DNA of 64,000 bases, from the NCBI RefSeq assembly GCF_039631295.1, contig NZ_JBDIVE010000003.1:248001-312000 (forward strand), in the 5' to 3' direction. This DNA is from Viridibacterium sediminicola. GTDB lineage: Bacteria > Pseudomonadota > Gammaproteobacteria > Burkholderiales > Rhodocyclaceae. This document shows positions 43,416 to 52,778 of the stretch, in pieces. The position numbers were made by a program, and so were the translations under genes. The notes under the pieces are model-generated. The model was not told the DNA's origin, ran no database searches, and saw only the letters and a program-made list of their open reading frames with translations. Position 1 is the stretch's first letter, and the number at the start of each line of letters is the position of its first letter.

Positions 43416-45637
43416 GTACTCAAGTGCTGGTCAATGACGTGACCGGACTCAATCCGGTTCCGGTGTGGTCGGTGTCGCGGCCGCTCACGCTGGCGCAGCT
43501 GCAGGAAGCGATTCGCCAGACGCGTTTGCCGATCTCGGTCGGCGGTGGGCATTTCAGCATGGGCGGCCAGACCACCAGCCCCGGCAGCTTGCATCTGGAC
43601 CTGCGCGGGCTCAATCAGGTGCTGTTCTTCGCGCCGCAGGAAAAGCTGATCCGCGTGCAGGCGGGCATCCGCTGGTGTGACATCCAGAAATTCATCGATC
43701 CGCATGATCTGTCGGTCAAGATCATGCAGACCTATGCCAACTTCACGGTCGGCGGTTCGCTGTCGGTCAATGCGCACGGCCGCTACATGGGCCTTGGTCC
43801 GCTGATCCAGTCGGTGCGCAAGATCCTGTTGGTGCTGGCCGATGGCGAGTTGCTGGAAGCTTCGCCGAGCCACAATGCCCAGGTGTTCTACGCCGCCATC
43901 GGTGGTTACGGTGCGGTGGGCGTGATCGCCGAGGCCGAGCTGGAGCTGGCGGACAACTGCCGTGTCGAGCGCCGCGAAGTCAGCATGAGTGTGCAGAAGT
44001 ATGCCGAGTGGTTTGCCCGCAGTGTGCGCAGTGCGCCGGGGGCGATCTTCCACAATGCCGACATCTACCCGCCGCACTATAGCCGCGTCCGCGCGGTGAC
44101 CTGGACGGAAACCCGTCGCCCGGTGACCGTGCCGCACCGCCTGCAACCCTTCCGCCGCGCCTATCCGCTGCAGCGTTATTTCCTCTGGGCGGTGTCGGAG
44201 ACGCCGCTGGGTAAGTGGCGCCGCGAGCACCTCGTGGATCCGGTGGTGTATTTCGGCCGCCCGGTGCATTGGCGCAATTTTGAGGCCGGTTACGATGTGG
44301 CCGAGCTGGAGCCGCCGTCGCGTGCCAGCAAGACCTATGTGCTGCAGGAGTACTTCGTGCCGCAGCGCCGGCTCGACGAGTTCGTGCCGAAGATGGCGGC
44401 AATCCTCGCACGGCACGAGGCCAATGTGCTCAACATCTCGATCCGCCATGCCGCGTCCGACCCCGGCTCCCTGCTCGCCTGGGCGCGCGGCGAGACCTTT
44501 GCCCTGGTGCTCTACTACAAGCAAAGCACGGCGGCGCATGCGCAGGCCAGCGTGGCGGTGTGGACCCGCGAGCTGATCGACGCAGTGCTGGCAGCCGGCG
44601 GAACCTACTACCTGCCGTACCAGCCGCACGCCACGCCGGAGCAGTTCCATCAGGCTTATCCGCGCGCGCGCGAGCTGTTTGCGCTCAAGCGCGAGCTCGA
44701 TCCGCACTACCGTTTGCGTAATGTGCTGTGGGACAAGTACTACGCGCCGACGCTGAGCGCTTACGAGGAGCCCGAGGAGGCCGAGTCGGAGTTCCAGCGC
44801 GTCTACGGCAGCGTGCCGGCGCGCGATGATTTCTACCGCTTCCTGCAGAACATCTTCCACCTGTTCCCGCAGGATCGCCTGCATGCGCTGATTCACACCG
44901 CCAGCCGCCAGCACGATGACGATGCGGCGATCTATCGCCAGGTGCAGCAGCAACTGCCGCAGATCCGCCCCTTCCTGGCCGATTTGCGCTTCGCCTTGCC
45001 AGCGCTGCGCAAGCAAAAGCGCGAGATGGCGCGGCAGACCCTGCGTTTGCTCGGTGAGCGGCGCAGTCTAAGTGGCTATGTCGAGATCGGTAGCACCGGG
45101 CGTTACATCAGCGCGCTGCGCCGCCATGTGCGGGTGCGCGGCGATCTGGTCCTGCTCGGCGATACGGCGCCCGGCAATTCGCTGGCCGACATCATGGAGC
45201 GCGGCGGTCTGGCGCAGATCGGCCGTTTCCTGCCGCTCGATGGCTACGCGCCTTTCGGCCAGAAGCTGTTGCGCGACAACAGTGTCGATCTGGTGAGCTG
45301 CTACATCGGCCTGCACCACGTCAATCCGCCTGATCTGGCGGCTTTCCTGGCGTCCATCCACCGCGTGCTGCGTCCGGGCGGGCTGTTCATCCTGCGCGAG
45401 CACGATGTCGATACGCCAGAGATGCGCGATTTCGTCTCGCTGGCGCATAGCGTCTTCAATCTCGCTACTGGCGTCTCCTGGGAGCGCAATCTCGACGAGC
45501 CGCGCCACTTCCGTTCGGTCAATGACTGGGTGCAGCGGCTCGATGCGGCCGGTTTCACCGATACCGGTGCGCGCCTGCTGCAAGACCATGACCCGACGCG
45601 CAATGTGCTGATGTCCTTCACCAAGCGCGGGGTCTAG
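43412..45637 (+). CDS. FAD-binding oxidase fused to methyltransferase-like domain
   Basis: 741-residue two-part protein. Residues ~20-190 are a PCMH-type FAD domain (ISVGGGHFSMGGQTT, NFTVGGSLSVNAHGRYMG, GYGAVGVIAEAELEL), and up to ~445 an ALO/DprE1-like oxidase cap (RELDPHYRLRNVLWDKYYAP). After a helical linker (~450-555), residues ~560-741 look like a class I methyltransferase: VDLVSCYIGLHHVNPPDLAA and RPGGLFILREHDVD match motifs IV-VI, but the usual motif I GxGxG is replaced by LLGDTAPGNSLADI, so SAM binding is doubtful. Substrate unknown. The downstream exported protein is 2 bp away. Confidence 0.85.
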   Translation: MSTQVLVNDVTGLNPVPVWSVSRPLTLAQLQEAIRQTRLPISVGGGHFSMGGQTTSPGSLHLDLRGLNQVLFFAPQEKLIRVQAGIRWCDIQKFIDPHDLSVKIMQTYANFTVGGSLSVNAHGRYMGLGPLIQSVRKILLVLADGELLEASPSHNAQVFYAAIGGYGAVGVIAEAELELADNCRVERREVSMSVQKYAEWFARSVRSAPGAIFHNADIYPPHYSRVRAVTWTETRRPVTVPHRLQPFRRAYPLQRYFLWAVSETPLGKWRREHLVDPVVYFGRPVHWRNFEAGYDVAELEPPSRASKTYVLQEYFVPQRRLDEFVPKMAAILARHEANVLNISIRHAASDPGSLLAWARGETFALVLYYKQSTAAHAQASVAVWTRELIDAVLAAGGTYYLPYQPHATPEQFHQAYPRARELFALKRELDPHYRLRNVLWDKYYAPTLSAYEEPEEAESEFQRVYGSVPARDDFYRFLQNIFHLFPQDRLHALIHTASRQHDDDAAIYRQVQQQLPQIRPFLADLRFALPALRKQKREMARQTLRLLGERRSLSGYVEIGSTGRYISALRRHVRVRGDLVLLGDTAPGNSLADIMERGGLAQIGRFLPLDGYAPFGQKLLRDNSVDLVSCYIGLHHVNPPDLAAFLASIHRVLRPGGLFILREHDVDTPEMRDFVSLAHSVFNLATGVSWERNLDEPRHFRSVNDWVQRLDAAGFTDTGARLLQDHDPTRNVLMSFTKRGV

Positions 45638-45639
45638 CC

Positions 45640-46722
45640 ATGCGCCGCGCGCTCTTGCTGATCCTGCTGTGCTGCTGGAGCTTTGCCCGGTTCGCCTACG
45701 CCGCGCCGCTGCCGCAGATCCTGCCTGCCGACAGCGCGCCCGCCGTGATGGCGCCGCCCGCACACTGGCGCAGCGCCGAGCAGAGCTGGCTGACTTTCCC
45801 TGAGTGGTATCTGGTGCACAGCCCGGCCGAATACGCGCGTTACCTGGCCGATGATCGTCCGCCCAGCCAGTTTCCCTGGTGGGGGCATATCGGCCAGCTG
45901 TGGCGCAGCTATGCGCGGGTCAGCCAGGCCCAGCTGGCGAGCCGGCCGCGCCAGCTTAACCCCGGCTACCATCTGATGATCGTCGTGATCGCCACCAGCA
46001 CGACTTGCGAATACGCCCTGCGCTCGCTCTACGAGCTGAGCATCGGCCGCCTCGCCGAACTCAGCCGCCAGCATGGTCCGACCGCCGAGGAACGCTTTGC
46101 TGCCAAGACTGCGCAGGACTACGTCGACTTCATCCGTGAGCGCCCCTGGTACGAGTTCGATTTTCTCGCCCGCCTCAAGAGTCTGTGGCGTGACACCGGC
46201 TACGGCGGCAATGACCTCCTGCGCAAATGGGAACGCAAGTACGCACTGAGCACCGAATACGGCATCAAGGCGGTCTATGCCTGGCTGATCGCCAAGGCCA
46301 CCCGCGCCACTTACGACGCAGCGCAGCCGGTGACGGCGGTGTTTGTCGACCGCTGGCAGGACCGGCTGGTCGGCGGCTGGCCGGAGATCAAGCGCATCAA
46401 GAGCGTGCGCGAGGGCGGCGAGCTCTTGCTCTTGCCGCGTTACCACGGCTTCATCGCGCCGGCTGTGGCGATGGCGCGCAGCGGAACCAACTTCAGCGAA
46501 ATTGCCGGCAATGGCGCTGATACGCGCCTGCTCCTGTCGGTTCTGGTGCCTGCAGACTGGGCGCCGGACAGCGAGGGTGCCGTCAGCGTCTTTGAACAGC
46601 CCGTGCTCAGCCGCCCCGGCGAAAAGCGCGTCGTCATCAGCGTGCCGATTCGTGATCTGGCGCAGAACCTGCGCGAACTCGACGGCATGGGCATCCACAT
46701 CGAGCATATCTATGACTTCTGA
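45640..46722 (+). CDS. Exported protein of unknown function
   Basis: 360-residue protein with a signal peptide (ALLLILLCCWSFARFAYAAP) and no domain I recognise. Visible features: WLTFPEWYLVHSPAEYARYL, a hydrophobic stretch MIVVIATSTTCEYALRSLY that may be a membrane segment, YALSTEYGIKAVYAWLIAKA, and a C-terminal half rich in beta-type residues. It begins 2 bp after the FAD-oxidase fusion and ends inside the next gene, so it is surely in the same operon and may be the periplasmic partner of that enzyme. Confidence 0.8.
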   Translation: MRRALLLILLCCWSFARFAYAAPLPQILPADSAPAVMAPPAHWRSAEQSWLTFPEWYLVHSPAEYARYLADDRPPSQFPWWGHIGQLWRSYARVSQAQLASRPRQLNPGYHLMIVVIATSTTCEYALRSLYELSIGRLAELSRQHGPTAEERFAAKTAQDYVDFIRERPWYEFDFLARLKSLWRDTGYGGNDLLRKWERKYALSTEYGIKAVYAWLIAKATRATYDAAQPVTAVFVDRWQDRLVGGWPEIKRIKSVREGGELLLLPRYHGFIAPAVAMARSGTNFSEIAGNGADTRLLLSVLVPADWAPDSEGAVSVFEQPVLSRPGEKRVVISVPIRDLAQNLRELDGMGIHIEHIYDF

Positions 46723-47740
46723 GCAGGACTTCCGCATTCCCTATCCGCAACTGGTCGAGGCTCTCAGCACCGCCATGCAGGCACATGGGCTCGCTCCCGA
46801 GCTGGCCGACATCGAGGCGCAGATCATGGCCGAGGCTGACTTGCACGGCGTGCCCTCGCACGGCGTGCGCATGCTGCCAGCCCTGCTGCGCGGCTTTGAC
46901 GAGGGGCGTGCCCATGCTCGCCCCGAGCTGCGCTGGGAGCGTGATTTTGGTGCCATCTGTGTGCTCGATGGCGACAATGGTCCAGGGCGTTACGTCGCAC
47001 TGACCGCGATGCAGGCGGCGGTCGAGCGGGCCAGCCGCTTCGGCGTGGGCGTCTGCCTGGCCAAGCGCACCACGCATTGGGGGCGTGCTCATGCCTATGC
47101 CTTGCGCGCCGCGCAAGCCGGCTGCATCGGCCTGTGCACCACCAATGCAATCCAGACCATGGCGGCCTGGGGCGCCCGAGGCGCGGTGATCGGCAATAAC
47201 CCGATTGCCATCGGCGTGCCGCGTGCCGCAGGGCTCGCGCCGGTGGTGCTCGATCTGGCCATGAGCCAGGCGGCCGTAGGCAAGGTCACTACCTGGCTGC
47301 GCGAGGGGCGCAGCCTGCCCGAAGGCTGGGGCGTCGATGCCGAGGGTAAGCCGAGCACCGATGCGCGCGCGATTCTGTCTGGTGCCGTGTCGCCGATGGG
47401 GGGACACAAGGGCGCCGGTCTGGCGCTGATGATGGAATTTCTCACCGCAGCCTTGGGGGGCGGCCTGTTCTGCAGCGAGATGCGCGCCACCAAGGGCCTT
47501 GAAACCGACGCCAGCAAGCTCTTCCTGGCCTTCAATATCGAAGCCTTCGGTGCGCCGGATTTCCATGCCGAGGTCGAGCGCTACCTCGACTATCTGCGAA
47601 CCGAAGCCAGCTTCCGCGAAGCTTTCCTGTTCCCCGGCGAGCGCGGTTGGCAGGACTGCGCCCGCAACGAAGCGCTCGGCGTGCCGCTGCATGCCGAGAT
47701 CGTCGATCAGCTCCGGCAGGCCGGTGTCGTGCTGGACTGA
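46712..47740 (+). CDS. Malate/L-lactate dehydrogenase family oxidoreductase (Ldh_2)
   Basis: 342-residue NAD(P)-dependent 2-oxoacid reductase of the Ldh_2/YlbC-ComC family. Signatures: MAEADLHGVPSHGVRMLPAL (residue with catalytic His), THWGRAHAYALRAAQ, NNPIAIGVPRA and MGGHKGAGLALMMEFLTAAL. The start is ATG 46712 (MTSEQDFRIPYPQL), overlapping the upstream gene by 11 bp; the longer frame has no match. Known members reduce malate, sulfolactate, ureidoglycolate or delta-1-piperideine-2-carboxylate. The substrate is not predictable here. Confidence 0.9.
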   Translation: MTSEQDFRIPYPQLVEALSTAMQAHGLAPELADIEAQIMAEADLHGVPSHGVRMLPALLRGFDEGRAHARPELRWERDFGAICVLDGDNGPGRYVALTAMQAAVERASRFGVGVCLAKRTTHWGRAHAYALRAAQAGCIGLCTTNAIQTMAAWGARGAVIGNNPIAIGVPRAAGLAPVVLDLAMSQAAVGKVTTWLREGRSLPEGWGVDAEGKPSTDARAILSGAVSPMGGHKGAGLALMMEFLTAALGGGLFCSEMRATKGLETDASKLFLAFNIEAFGAPDFHAEVERYLDYLRTEASFREAFLFPGERGWQDCARNEALGVPLHAEIVDQLRQAGVVLD

Positions 47741-47860
47741 GTTGCCCACAATGCTGCCGCAGGGGCTGGCCGCCGCAGGTCATGGCGGCGCTGAAAAGCC
47801 AGCGTGAGGGCGGCGGCGGGCGGTACAATCCGCAGCTTCCCGATGTACCGGTACTGAGCG

Positions 47861-48985
47861 ATGACCCGTCCGACCAACGACACGCTGCTGCGTGCCCTGC
47901 TGCGTGAGCCGACCGATTACACCCCCGTCTGGCTGATGCGCCAGGCCGGCCGTTACCTGCCCGAATACCGCGCTTCGCGCGCGCGCGCCGGCAGCTTTCT
48001 CGACCTCTGCAAGAATCCGGACTTCGCCACCGAAGTGACTTTGCAGCCGCTCGAGCGCTTCCCGCTGGACGCCGCGATCCTCTTCTCCGACATCCTCACC
48101 GTGCCCGATGCGATGGGCCTCGGTCTGTATTTTGCCGAAGGCGAGGGGCCACGCTTCGAGCGCCCCTTGCGCAGCGAAGAGGCGATCAAGGCGCTGGCCG
48201 TACCGCCGATGGAGAAGCTGAGCTATGTGTTCGACGGCGTCAGCGCGATCCGCAAGGCGCTCGATAACCGGGTGCCGCTGATCGGCTTCTCCGGCAGCCC
48301 CTTCACCCTGGCGTGCTACATGATCGAAGGCGGCGGCTCGGACGACTTCCGCAACGTCAAAGCGCTGATGTACAGCCGCCCCGAGCTGCTGCACCACATC
48401 CTCGACATCAATGCGCAGACCGTCACGGCCTACCTCAACACCCAGATCGACAGCGGCGCGCAAGCCGTGATGCTGTTCGATACCTGGGGCGGGGCGCTGT
48501 CGACGCGCGCCTATCGCGAGTTCTCGCTCAAATACATGCAGCAGATCGTCGATGGCCTCAAGCGCAGCCACGAGGGCGAACTGGTGCCGCTGGTGTTGTT
48601 CACCAAGGGCGGCGGCCAGTGGCTCGAAGATCTGGCGCAGACCGGCTGCGATGCGCTGGGCCTGGACTGGAGCGTCGATCTGGGGCTGGCGCGTGCGCGC
48701 GTTGGCCACCGTGTCGGCTTGCAGGGCAATCTTGATCCGGGCGTGCTGATGGGCAGTGCGGCGGGGGTCGAAGCCGAAGTGCGCGCCTTGCTCGACGCCT
48801 TCGGCCCGCATCATGGCCATGTGTTCAATCTGGGCCACGGCATCTCCCAGCATGCGCCGTACGACAACGTCAGTGTGCTGGTGTCCACGGTGCATGCCTA
48901 CAGCCGCAGCCTGCGCGCCGAGCAGGATTTCAGCGAGGTGCAGCCGGCCGCCGAGGACTGGGTCAGCCCGCTGATCCTGGGGTAA
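47861..48985 (+). CDS. hemE: Uroporphyrinogen decarboxylase
   Basis: 374-residue enzyme that removes four carboxyl groups from uroporphyrinogen III. PVWLMRQAGRYLPEYRASRA is the family signature with the active-site Arg, ILFSDILTVPDAMGLGLYF carries the key Asp, and GFSGSPFTLACYMIEGGGS and NLGHGISQHAPYD complete the pattern. Length is near E. coli HemE (354). It stands apart from hemA and hemCD, 120 bp after the Ldh_2 gene, and is followed by a clear terminator. Confidence 0.97.
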   Translation: MTRPTNDTLLRALLREPTDYTPVWLMRQAGRYLPEYRASRARAGSFLDLCKNPDFATEVTLQPLERFPLDAAILFSDILTVPDAMGLGLYFAEGEGPRFERPLRSEEAIKALAVPPMEKLSYVFDGVSAIRKALDNRVPLIGFSGSPFTLACYMIEGGGSDDFRNVKALMYSRPELLHHILDINAQTVTAYLNTQIDSGAQAVMLFDTWGGALSTRAYREFSLKYMQQIVDGLKRSHEGELVPLVLFTKGGGQWLEDLAQTGCDALGLDWSVDLGLARARVGHRVGLQGNLDPGVLMGSAAGVEAEVRALLDAFGPHHGHVFNLGHGISQHAPYDNVSVLVSTVHAYSRSLRAEQDFSEVQPAAEDWVSPLILG

Positions 48986-49041
48986 GCCGTGTTCGGGCGG
49001 GAAGTGGCGCCGCTGCCCGTATTGCAGCTTTGTGACGGTGG

Positions 49042-49066
49042 AAAAGCCCTTGCTGCAAGGGCTTTT
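49042..49066 (+). terminator. Terminator after hemE
   Basis: AAAAGCCCTTG (49042-49052) and CAAGGGCTTTT (49056-49066) form an 11-bp stem with a tight loop and flanking A/T runs, 57 bp after the hemE stop. Confidence 0.85.
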
Positions 49067-49464
49067 CTGGGCATGACGAAGTCATGAATAAGGCCTGTCC
49101 TGCGCTTCCGCCTACTTGACTTATTCACACAAAATCGTACTGCGCCGCAACAACGCTCTGTCTGCCGTAACGCGTTTGAAACTCACATTCAAGTCTTTGT
49201 TTATAAATGAAAATGCGCATGTATTTTGGCCTTAGCATGAAATGGCGGGCGATTGCAAGCGCACCAAGACAAAGTTTCGATAGATGGTTGCTCACAATTT
49301 TGTCCACAGGCTGTGTGGACAAGAAACCGCATCACGCAAGGACATGCATTTGCGCGCGATAGCTCATCAGACTCCTCACCAATGTCGCGCAAGTACATGA
49401 TGCATCTAGGCTTGCTTCGGCGACGCCGCTGCGCAGCACGCGCGCGCGCTCAAGGTGGCGGCTG
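49067..49464. other. Intergenic region before priA with DnaA-box-like sites
   Basis: 398 bp without a supported gene, richer in A/T than its surroundings. TTATTCACA (49121-49129) fits the DnaA box TTATNCACA. TTGTCCACA (49300-49308) and TGTGGACAA (49314-49322) form an inverted pair 5 bp apart, one base off the consensus. Short open frames here show no family match or ribosome site. Confidence 0.4.
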
Positions 49465-51657
49465 ATGAGCACAGCGCGGATCGCCCGTGTCGCCTTGCCG
49501 CTGCCCAAACCACGCCTGTTCGACTACCTGGTCGAGGCGCATGAGGGGCTGGCGGTGGGGCTGTGCGTGCGCGTGCCTTTCGGCCCCGGCGAGAAAACCG
49601 GGGTGATCGTTGCGCTCGATCCCGCCGATGCGCCGCCGCGCGACAAACTGCGCACGGTGCGTGAAGTGCTGCTGGAGCTGCCGCCGTTGCCGGCGCAATG
49701 GCTGGCGATGGCCGAGTTCGCCGCGCGCTACTACCAGCATCCGCTGGGCGAGGTGATCGCTACCGCGCTGCCGCCGGGTTTGCGCCGCGCCGTGCGCCTG
49801 CCACGTGAGGATGATCCCCTGCTTGCCGCCACCGCCGCCGGCCGCGCGGCCTTGGCGGCGGCCAGCAAGCTGACGCGTGCGCTGGCGGCGGTCAGTCTGG
49901 TCTGCAGCGCCGGCTCGATGCGCCGCGCGATGCTGCTGGAGCAGCTCGACAATGCACGGCCGGGCGCCGCCAGCGAGGGCATTCGCCAGGCGCGCAACAA
50001 GGGCTGGCTCGAAGTGCTGGCGCCGGGCAGCAATATCGTGGCGGTCGACAGTTTCCAGGCCAATGCCGAGCAGGCGGCGGCCATCGAGCGCATCGGTGCA
50101 GCGCTGGGTCGTTTCGAGAGCTTCCTGCTGCACGGCATTACCGGCAGCGGCAAGACCGAAGTCTATCTGCAGCTGATTGCGCGCTGCCTGCTGCAGGGCC
50201 GTGCGGCCCTGATGCTGGTGCCGGAAATCGGCCTCACGCCACAGCTGCTCGAACGCGTGGCCGGGCGTTTCCCCGGCGCACGTCTGGTGGCCTTGCATAG
50301 CGGCCTGGCCGACGGTGCGCGCTCGCGTGGCTTTGTCCAGGCGCTGCGCGGGGAGGTCGACATCGTGCTCGGCACGCGGCTGTCGGTCTTCGTGCCTTTG
50401 CCTAACCTGGGCCTGATCGTGGTTGATGAGGAGCATGACGCTTCGTTCAAGCAGCAGGAAGGCCTGCGCTATTCGGCGCGTGATCTGGCGGTGTGGCGCG
50501 CACGTCAGGAGTCGGTGCCGGTGGTGCTCGGTTCGGCGACGCCCGCGCTGGAGAGCTGGCTGGCCGCCGACAGCGGGCGCTACACGCGGCTGAGCCTCAG
50601 CCAGCGCGCCGTGGCCGAAGCGCCGCCGAGCGTGCGCCTGATCGATACGCGCCGGCTCAAGCTGGATCAGGGCCTGTCACCGCAAATGGTCGATGCGCTG
50701 CGCCTGCGCCTGGAGCGCGGCGAGCAAAGCCTGGTCTTCCTCAACCGCCGTGGTTACGCGCCGGTGATCGCCTGCCCGAGCTGCAATTGGATCAGCGCCT
50801 GCCCGCACTGCTCGGCCAATATGGTGTTCCACCAGGTCGATGCGATCCTGCGCTGCCACCACTGCGGGGCCGAGGCGCCGGTGCCGCGCACCTGCCCGGA
50901 TTGCGGCAGCCACGACGTGATGGCCTTCGGGCGCGGCACGCAGCGCCTCGAAGAGCGGCTCGGCGAATACTTCCCCGCCGCGCGCATCCTGCGCGTCGAT
51001 CGTGATGCGGTGAAGACGCCGGCGCAATGGGCCTTCGTGCGCGAACAGATCGACACCGGCCAGGTCGACATCCTCGTCGGCACGCAGATGCTGGCCAAGG
51101 GGCACGACTTTCCGCGCCTCACCCTGGTCTGCATCGTGGGTGCCGATGCCTCGCTGTACTCCTCCGATTACCGCGCGCCGGAGCGCCTGTTCCAGCAACT
51201 GATGCAGGTCTCGGGGCGCGCCGGGCGGGCCGAGCTGCCGGGCGAGGTGCTGATTCAAACCGCCTTTGTCGACCACCCCTTGTTCCACAAGCTGACCGAG
51301 CACGACTTCCCCGGCTTTGCCGCCTTGCAGCTGGCCGAGCGGCGCCAGGCCGGCTTTCCGCCCTACAGCCACCACGCCGTGTTGCGTGCCGAAGCCAGCG
51401 ATCTGGCGCAGGCGCTGGACTTTCTCAAGCATGCGCGCGAGCTGGCGCTGAGCCTGCAGGGCGCGGTGCGCCTGTTCGACCCGGTGCCGATGCGCCTGGT
51501 GCGGCGCGCCCGGCTGGAGCGCGCACAGCTGGTGGTCGAGGCTGATTCGCGCCCGGCCTTGCAGGCGATGCTCAGCGAATGGATGCGCCAGCTCTACGAG
51601 GTCCGCCTGGCGCGTGATCTGCGCTGGCATCTGGATGTCGATCCGGGCGATCTGTAG
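49465..51657 (+). CDS. priA: Primosomal protein N' (replication restart helicase)
   Basis: 730-residue 3'-5' helicase that restarts collapsed forks. N-terminal DNA-binding part (VALPLPKPRLFDYLVEAHEG), helicase Walker A at LLHGITGSGKTEVY (residue ~225), DEEHD motif (IVVDEEHDASFKQQEGLRYS), zinc cluster of eight Cys (CPSCNWISACPHC, LRCHHCG, RTCPDCGS), and late motifs LVGTQMLAKGHDFP and QVSGRAGRAELPG. Length equals E. coli PriA (732). The start is ATG 49465, with AGGTGG upstream. Confidence 0.97.
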   Translation: MSTARIARVALPLPKPRLFDYLVEAHEGLAVGLCVRVPFGPGEKTGVIVALDPADAPPRDKLRTVREVLLELPPLPAQWLAMAEFAARYYQHPLGEVIATALPPGLRRAVRLPREDDPLLAATAAGRAALAAASKLTRALAAVSLVCSAGSMRRAMLLEQLDNARPGAASEGIRQARNKGWLEVLAPGSNIVAVDSFQANAEQAAAIERIGAALGRFESFLLHGITGSGKTEVYLQLIARCLLQGRAALMLVPEIGLTPQLLERVAGRFPGARLVALHSGLADGARSRGFVQALRGEVDIVLGTRLSVFVPLPNLGLIVVDEEHDASFKQQEGLRYSARDLAVWRARQESVPVVLGSATPALESWLAADSGRYTRLSLSQRAVAEAPPSVRLIDTRRLKLDQGLSPQMVDALRLRLERGEQSLVFLNRRGYAPVIACPSCNWISACPHCSANMVFHQVDAILRCHHCGAEAPVPRTCPDCGSHDVMAFGRGTQRLEERLGEYFPAARILRVDRDAVKTPAQWAFVREQIDTGQVDILVGTQMLAKGHDFPRLTLVCIVGADASLYSSDYRAPERLFQQLMQVSGRAGRAELPGEVLIQTAFVDHPLFHKLTEHDFPGFAALQLAERRQAGFPPYSHHAVLRAEASDLAQALDFLKHARELALSLQGAVRLFDPVPMRLVRRARLERAQLVVEADSRPALQAMLSEWMRQLYEVRLARDLRWHLDVDPGDL

Positions 51658-51748
51658 CGCGTGGTCGGTGCAACAACTGCTTACACACTGTTGCAGCTTG
51701 TTGGCCGCGTCTGCGTGAGGATGCAGACTCTGCTTTCAGGAGTGCATC

Positions 51749-52279
51749 ATGAAAAAAATCTCGATCCTGCTGGCGCTGGCAGGCCTGGTGTCGGTGGCGC
51801 AGGCCAGCGAATTTGCGCCGGTGGTGGCCAAATCCGAAATCATCAAGAGCGTGCCGGTGTCACGCCAGGTGTGCAGCACCGAAACGGTCGAAGCTGCGCC
51901 TGATCGCTCGGCGGCTGGCGCCATCATCGGCGGTGTCGCCGGCGGTGTGCTGGGCCACACGGTCGGCAAGGGCGGTGGCAAGGTCGCTGCCACGGTAGTG
52001 GGCGCAATTGCCGGGACGGTGGTCGGTGACCGTCTGGATAATCAGGATGCCACGCCTACTACGCAGCAAGTCCAGCGCTGCCATACGGTGCGCGAACAAC
52101 AGGATCAGCTGGTTGGCTACCGCGTGACCTATGAGTACGCCGGCAAGCAGTACAGCACGCGCATGGCACGCGATCCGGGCGATCGCGTCGAGCTGCAGAT
52201 TAGCGTGGTGGGAGCCGATGTGGAGGCGCCGCCGGTGATTTATCGCGAGGTCGATGGACCGCGTCCGCGCCGATTCTGA
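51749..52279 (+). CDS. Glycine-zipper 2TM-domain envelope protein
   Basis: 176-residue exported protein. Signal peptide (ISILLALAGLVSVAQA), then a Gly-zipper hairpin AAGAIIGGVAGGVLGHTVG and KVAATVVGAIAGTVVGDRL of the Rick_17kDa/SlyB type, and a C-terminal domain with TYEYAGKQYSTRMARDPGD. No lipobox Cys is visible at the expected place, although one Cys occurs after the signal (RQVCSTE). Members sit in the outer membrane or periplasm and affect envelope stability. SD AGGAG lies 5-6 bp before ATG. Confidence 0.82.
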   Translation: MKKISILLALAGLVSVAQASEFAPVVAKSEIIKSVPVSRQVCSTETVEAAPDRSAAGAIIGGVAGGVLGHTVGKGGGKVAATVVGAIAGTVVGDRLDNQDATPTTQQVQRCHTVREQQDQLVGYRVTYEYAGKQYSTRMARDPGDRVELQISVVGADVEAPPVIYREVDGPRPRRF

Positions 52280-52392
52280 GGGTTTTGGCAAGCTGCAGGC
52301 ATGAAACAGGGCATGGCGCTCGCAATATTTGTCCGATAAAATTAGTCAGGTATTGTTTTGCCTAGCCAGCGCCCTGTTCCCTGGAGTCCCCC

Positions 52393-52710
52393 ATGAGTAC
52401 CCACGAAAAAATTCACCAAACCGTTACCAGCAACCCCGTTGTGCTCTTCATGAAAGGCACGCCGCAGTTCCCGCAATGCGGTTTTTCTTCGACGGTCGCA
52501 CAGATCCTCAAGCAGTCGGGTGTGGACAGCTACACCGCCGTCAATGTGCTGGCCGATGAAGAAATCCGCCAGGGCATCAAGGACTACGCCAACTGGCCGA
52601 CGATCCCGCAGCTCTACATCAATGGCGAGTTCGTTGGCGGCTGTGACATCGTCCGCGAGATGTACCAGTCCGGCGAGTTGAAGACCCTGCTCGACAGCGT
52701 CCAGAAATAA
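52393..52710 (+). CDS. grxD: Monothiol glutaredoxin
   Basis: 105-residue Grx4-type glutaredoxin with the CGFS active site in MKGTPQFPQCGFSSTVAQ and the glutathione site WPTIPQLYINGEFVGGCD. It carries and delivers [2Fe-2S] clusters together with BolA proteins. In many betaproteobacteria grxD follows prmC; here it stands alone between a glycine-zipper gene and argH. A likely -10 (TAAAAT, 52337-52342) precedes it and a 20-bp terminator follows. Confidence 0.95.
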   Translation: MSTHEKIHQTVTSNPVVLFMKGTPQFPQCGFSSTVAQILKQSGVDSYTAVNVLADEEIRQGIKDYANWPTIPQLYINGEFVGGCDIVREMYQSGELKTLLDSVQK

Positions 52711-52722
52711 GCACGCGTAACA

Positions 52723-52766
52723 CGTAAAAAAGCCCGGGCGAAGCGATTCGCCCGGGCTTTTTTACG
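52723..52766. terminator. Bidirectional terminator between grxD and argH
   Basis: A 20-bp perfect stem (52723-52742 with 52747-52766) around a GCGA loop, with A6/T6 tracts in both arms; serves both convergent genes. Confidence 0.95.
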
Positions 52767-52778
52767 TCGACGGCCGGA

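Noticed and set aside
45095..45637. Independent methyltransferase gene
   Set aside because: The region is in frame with the FAD-oxidase part, with no stop or ribosome site between; it is a fused domain.
49067..49464. Replication origin
   Set aside because: Only a few DnaA-like boxes, no dnaA/dnaN/gidA neighbours and no clear AT-rich unwinding repeats.
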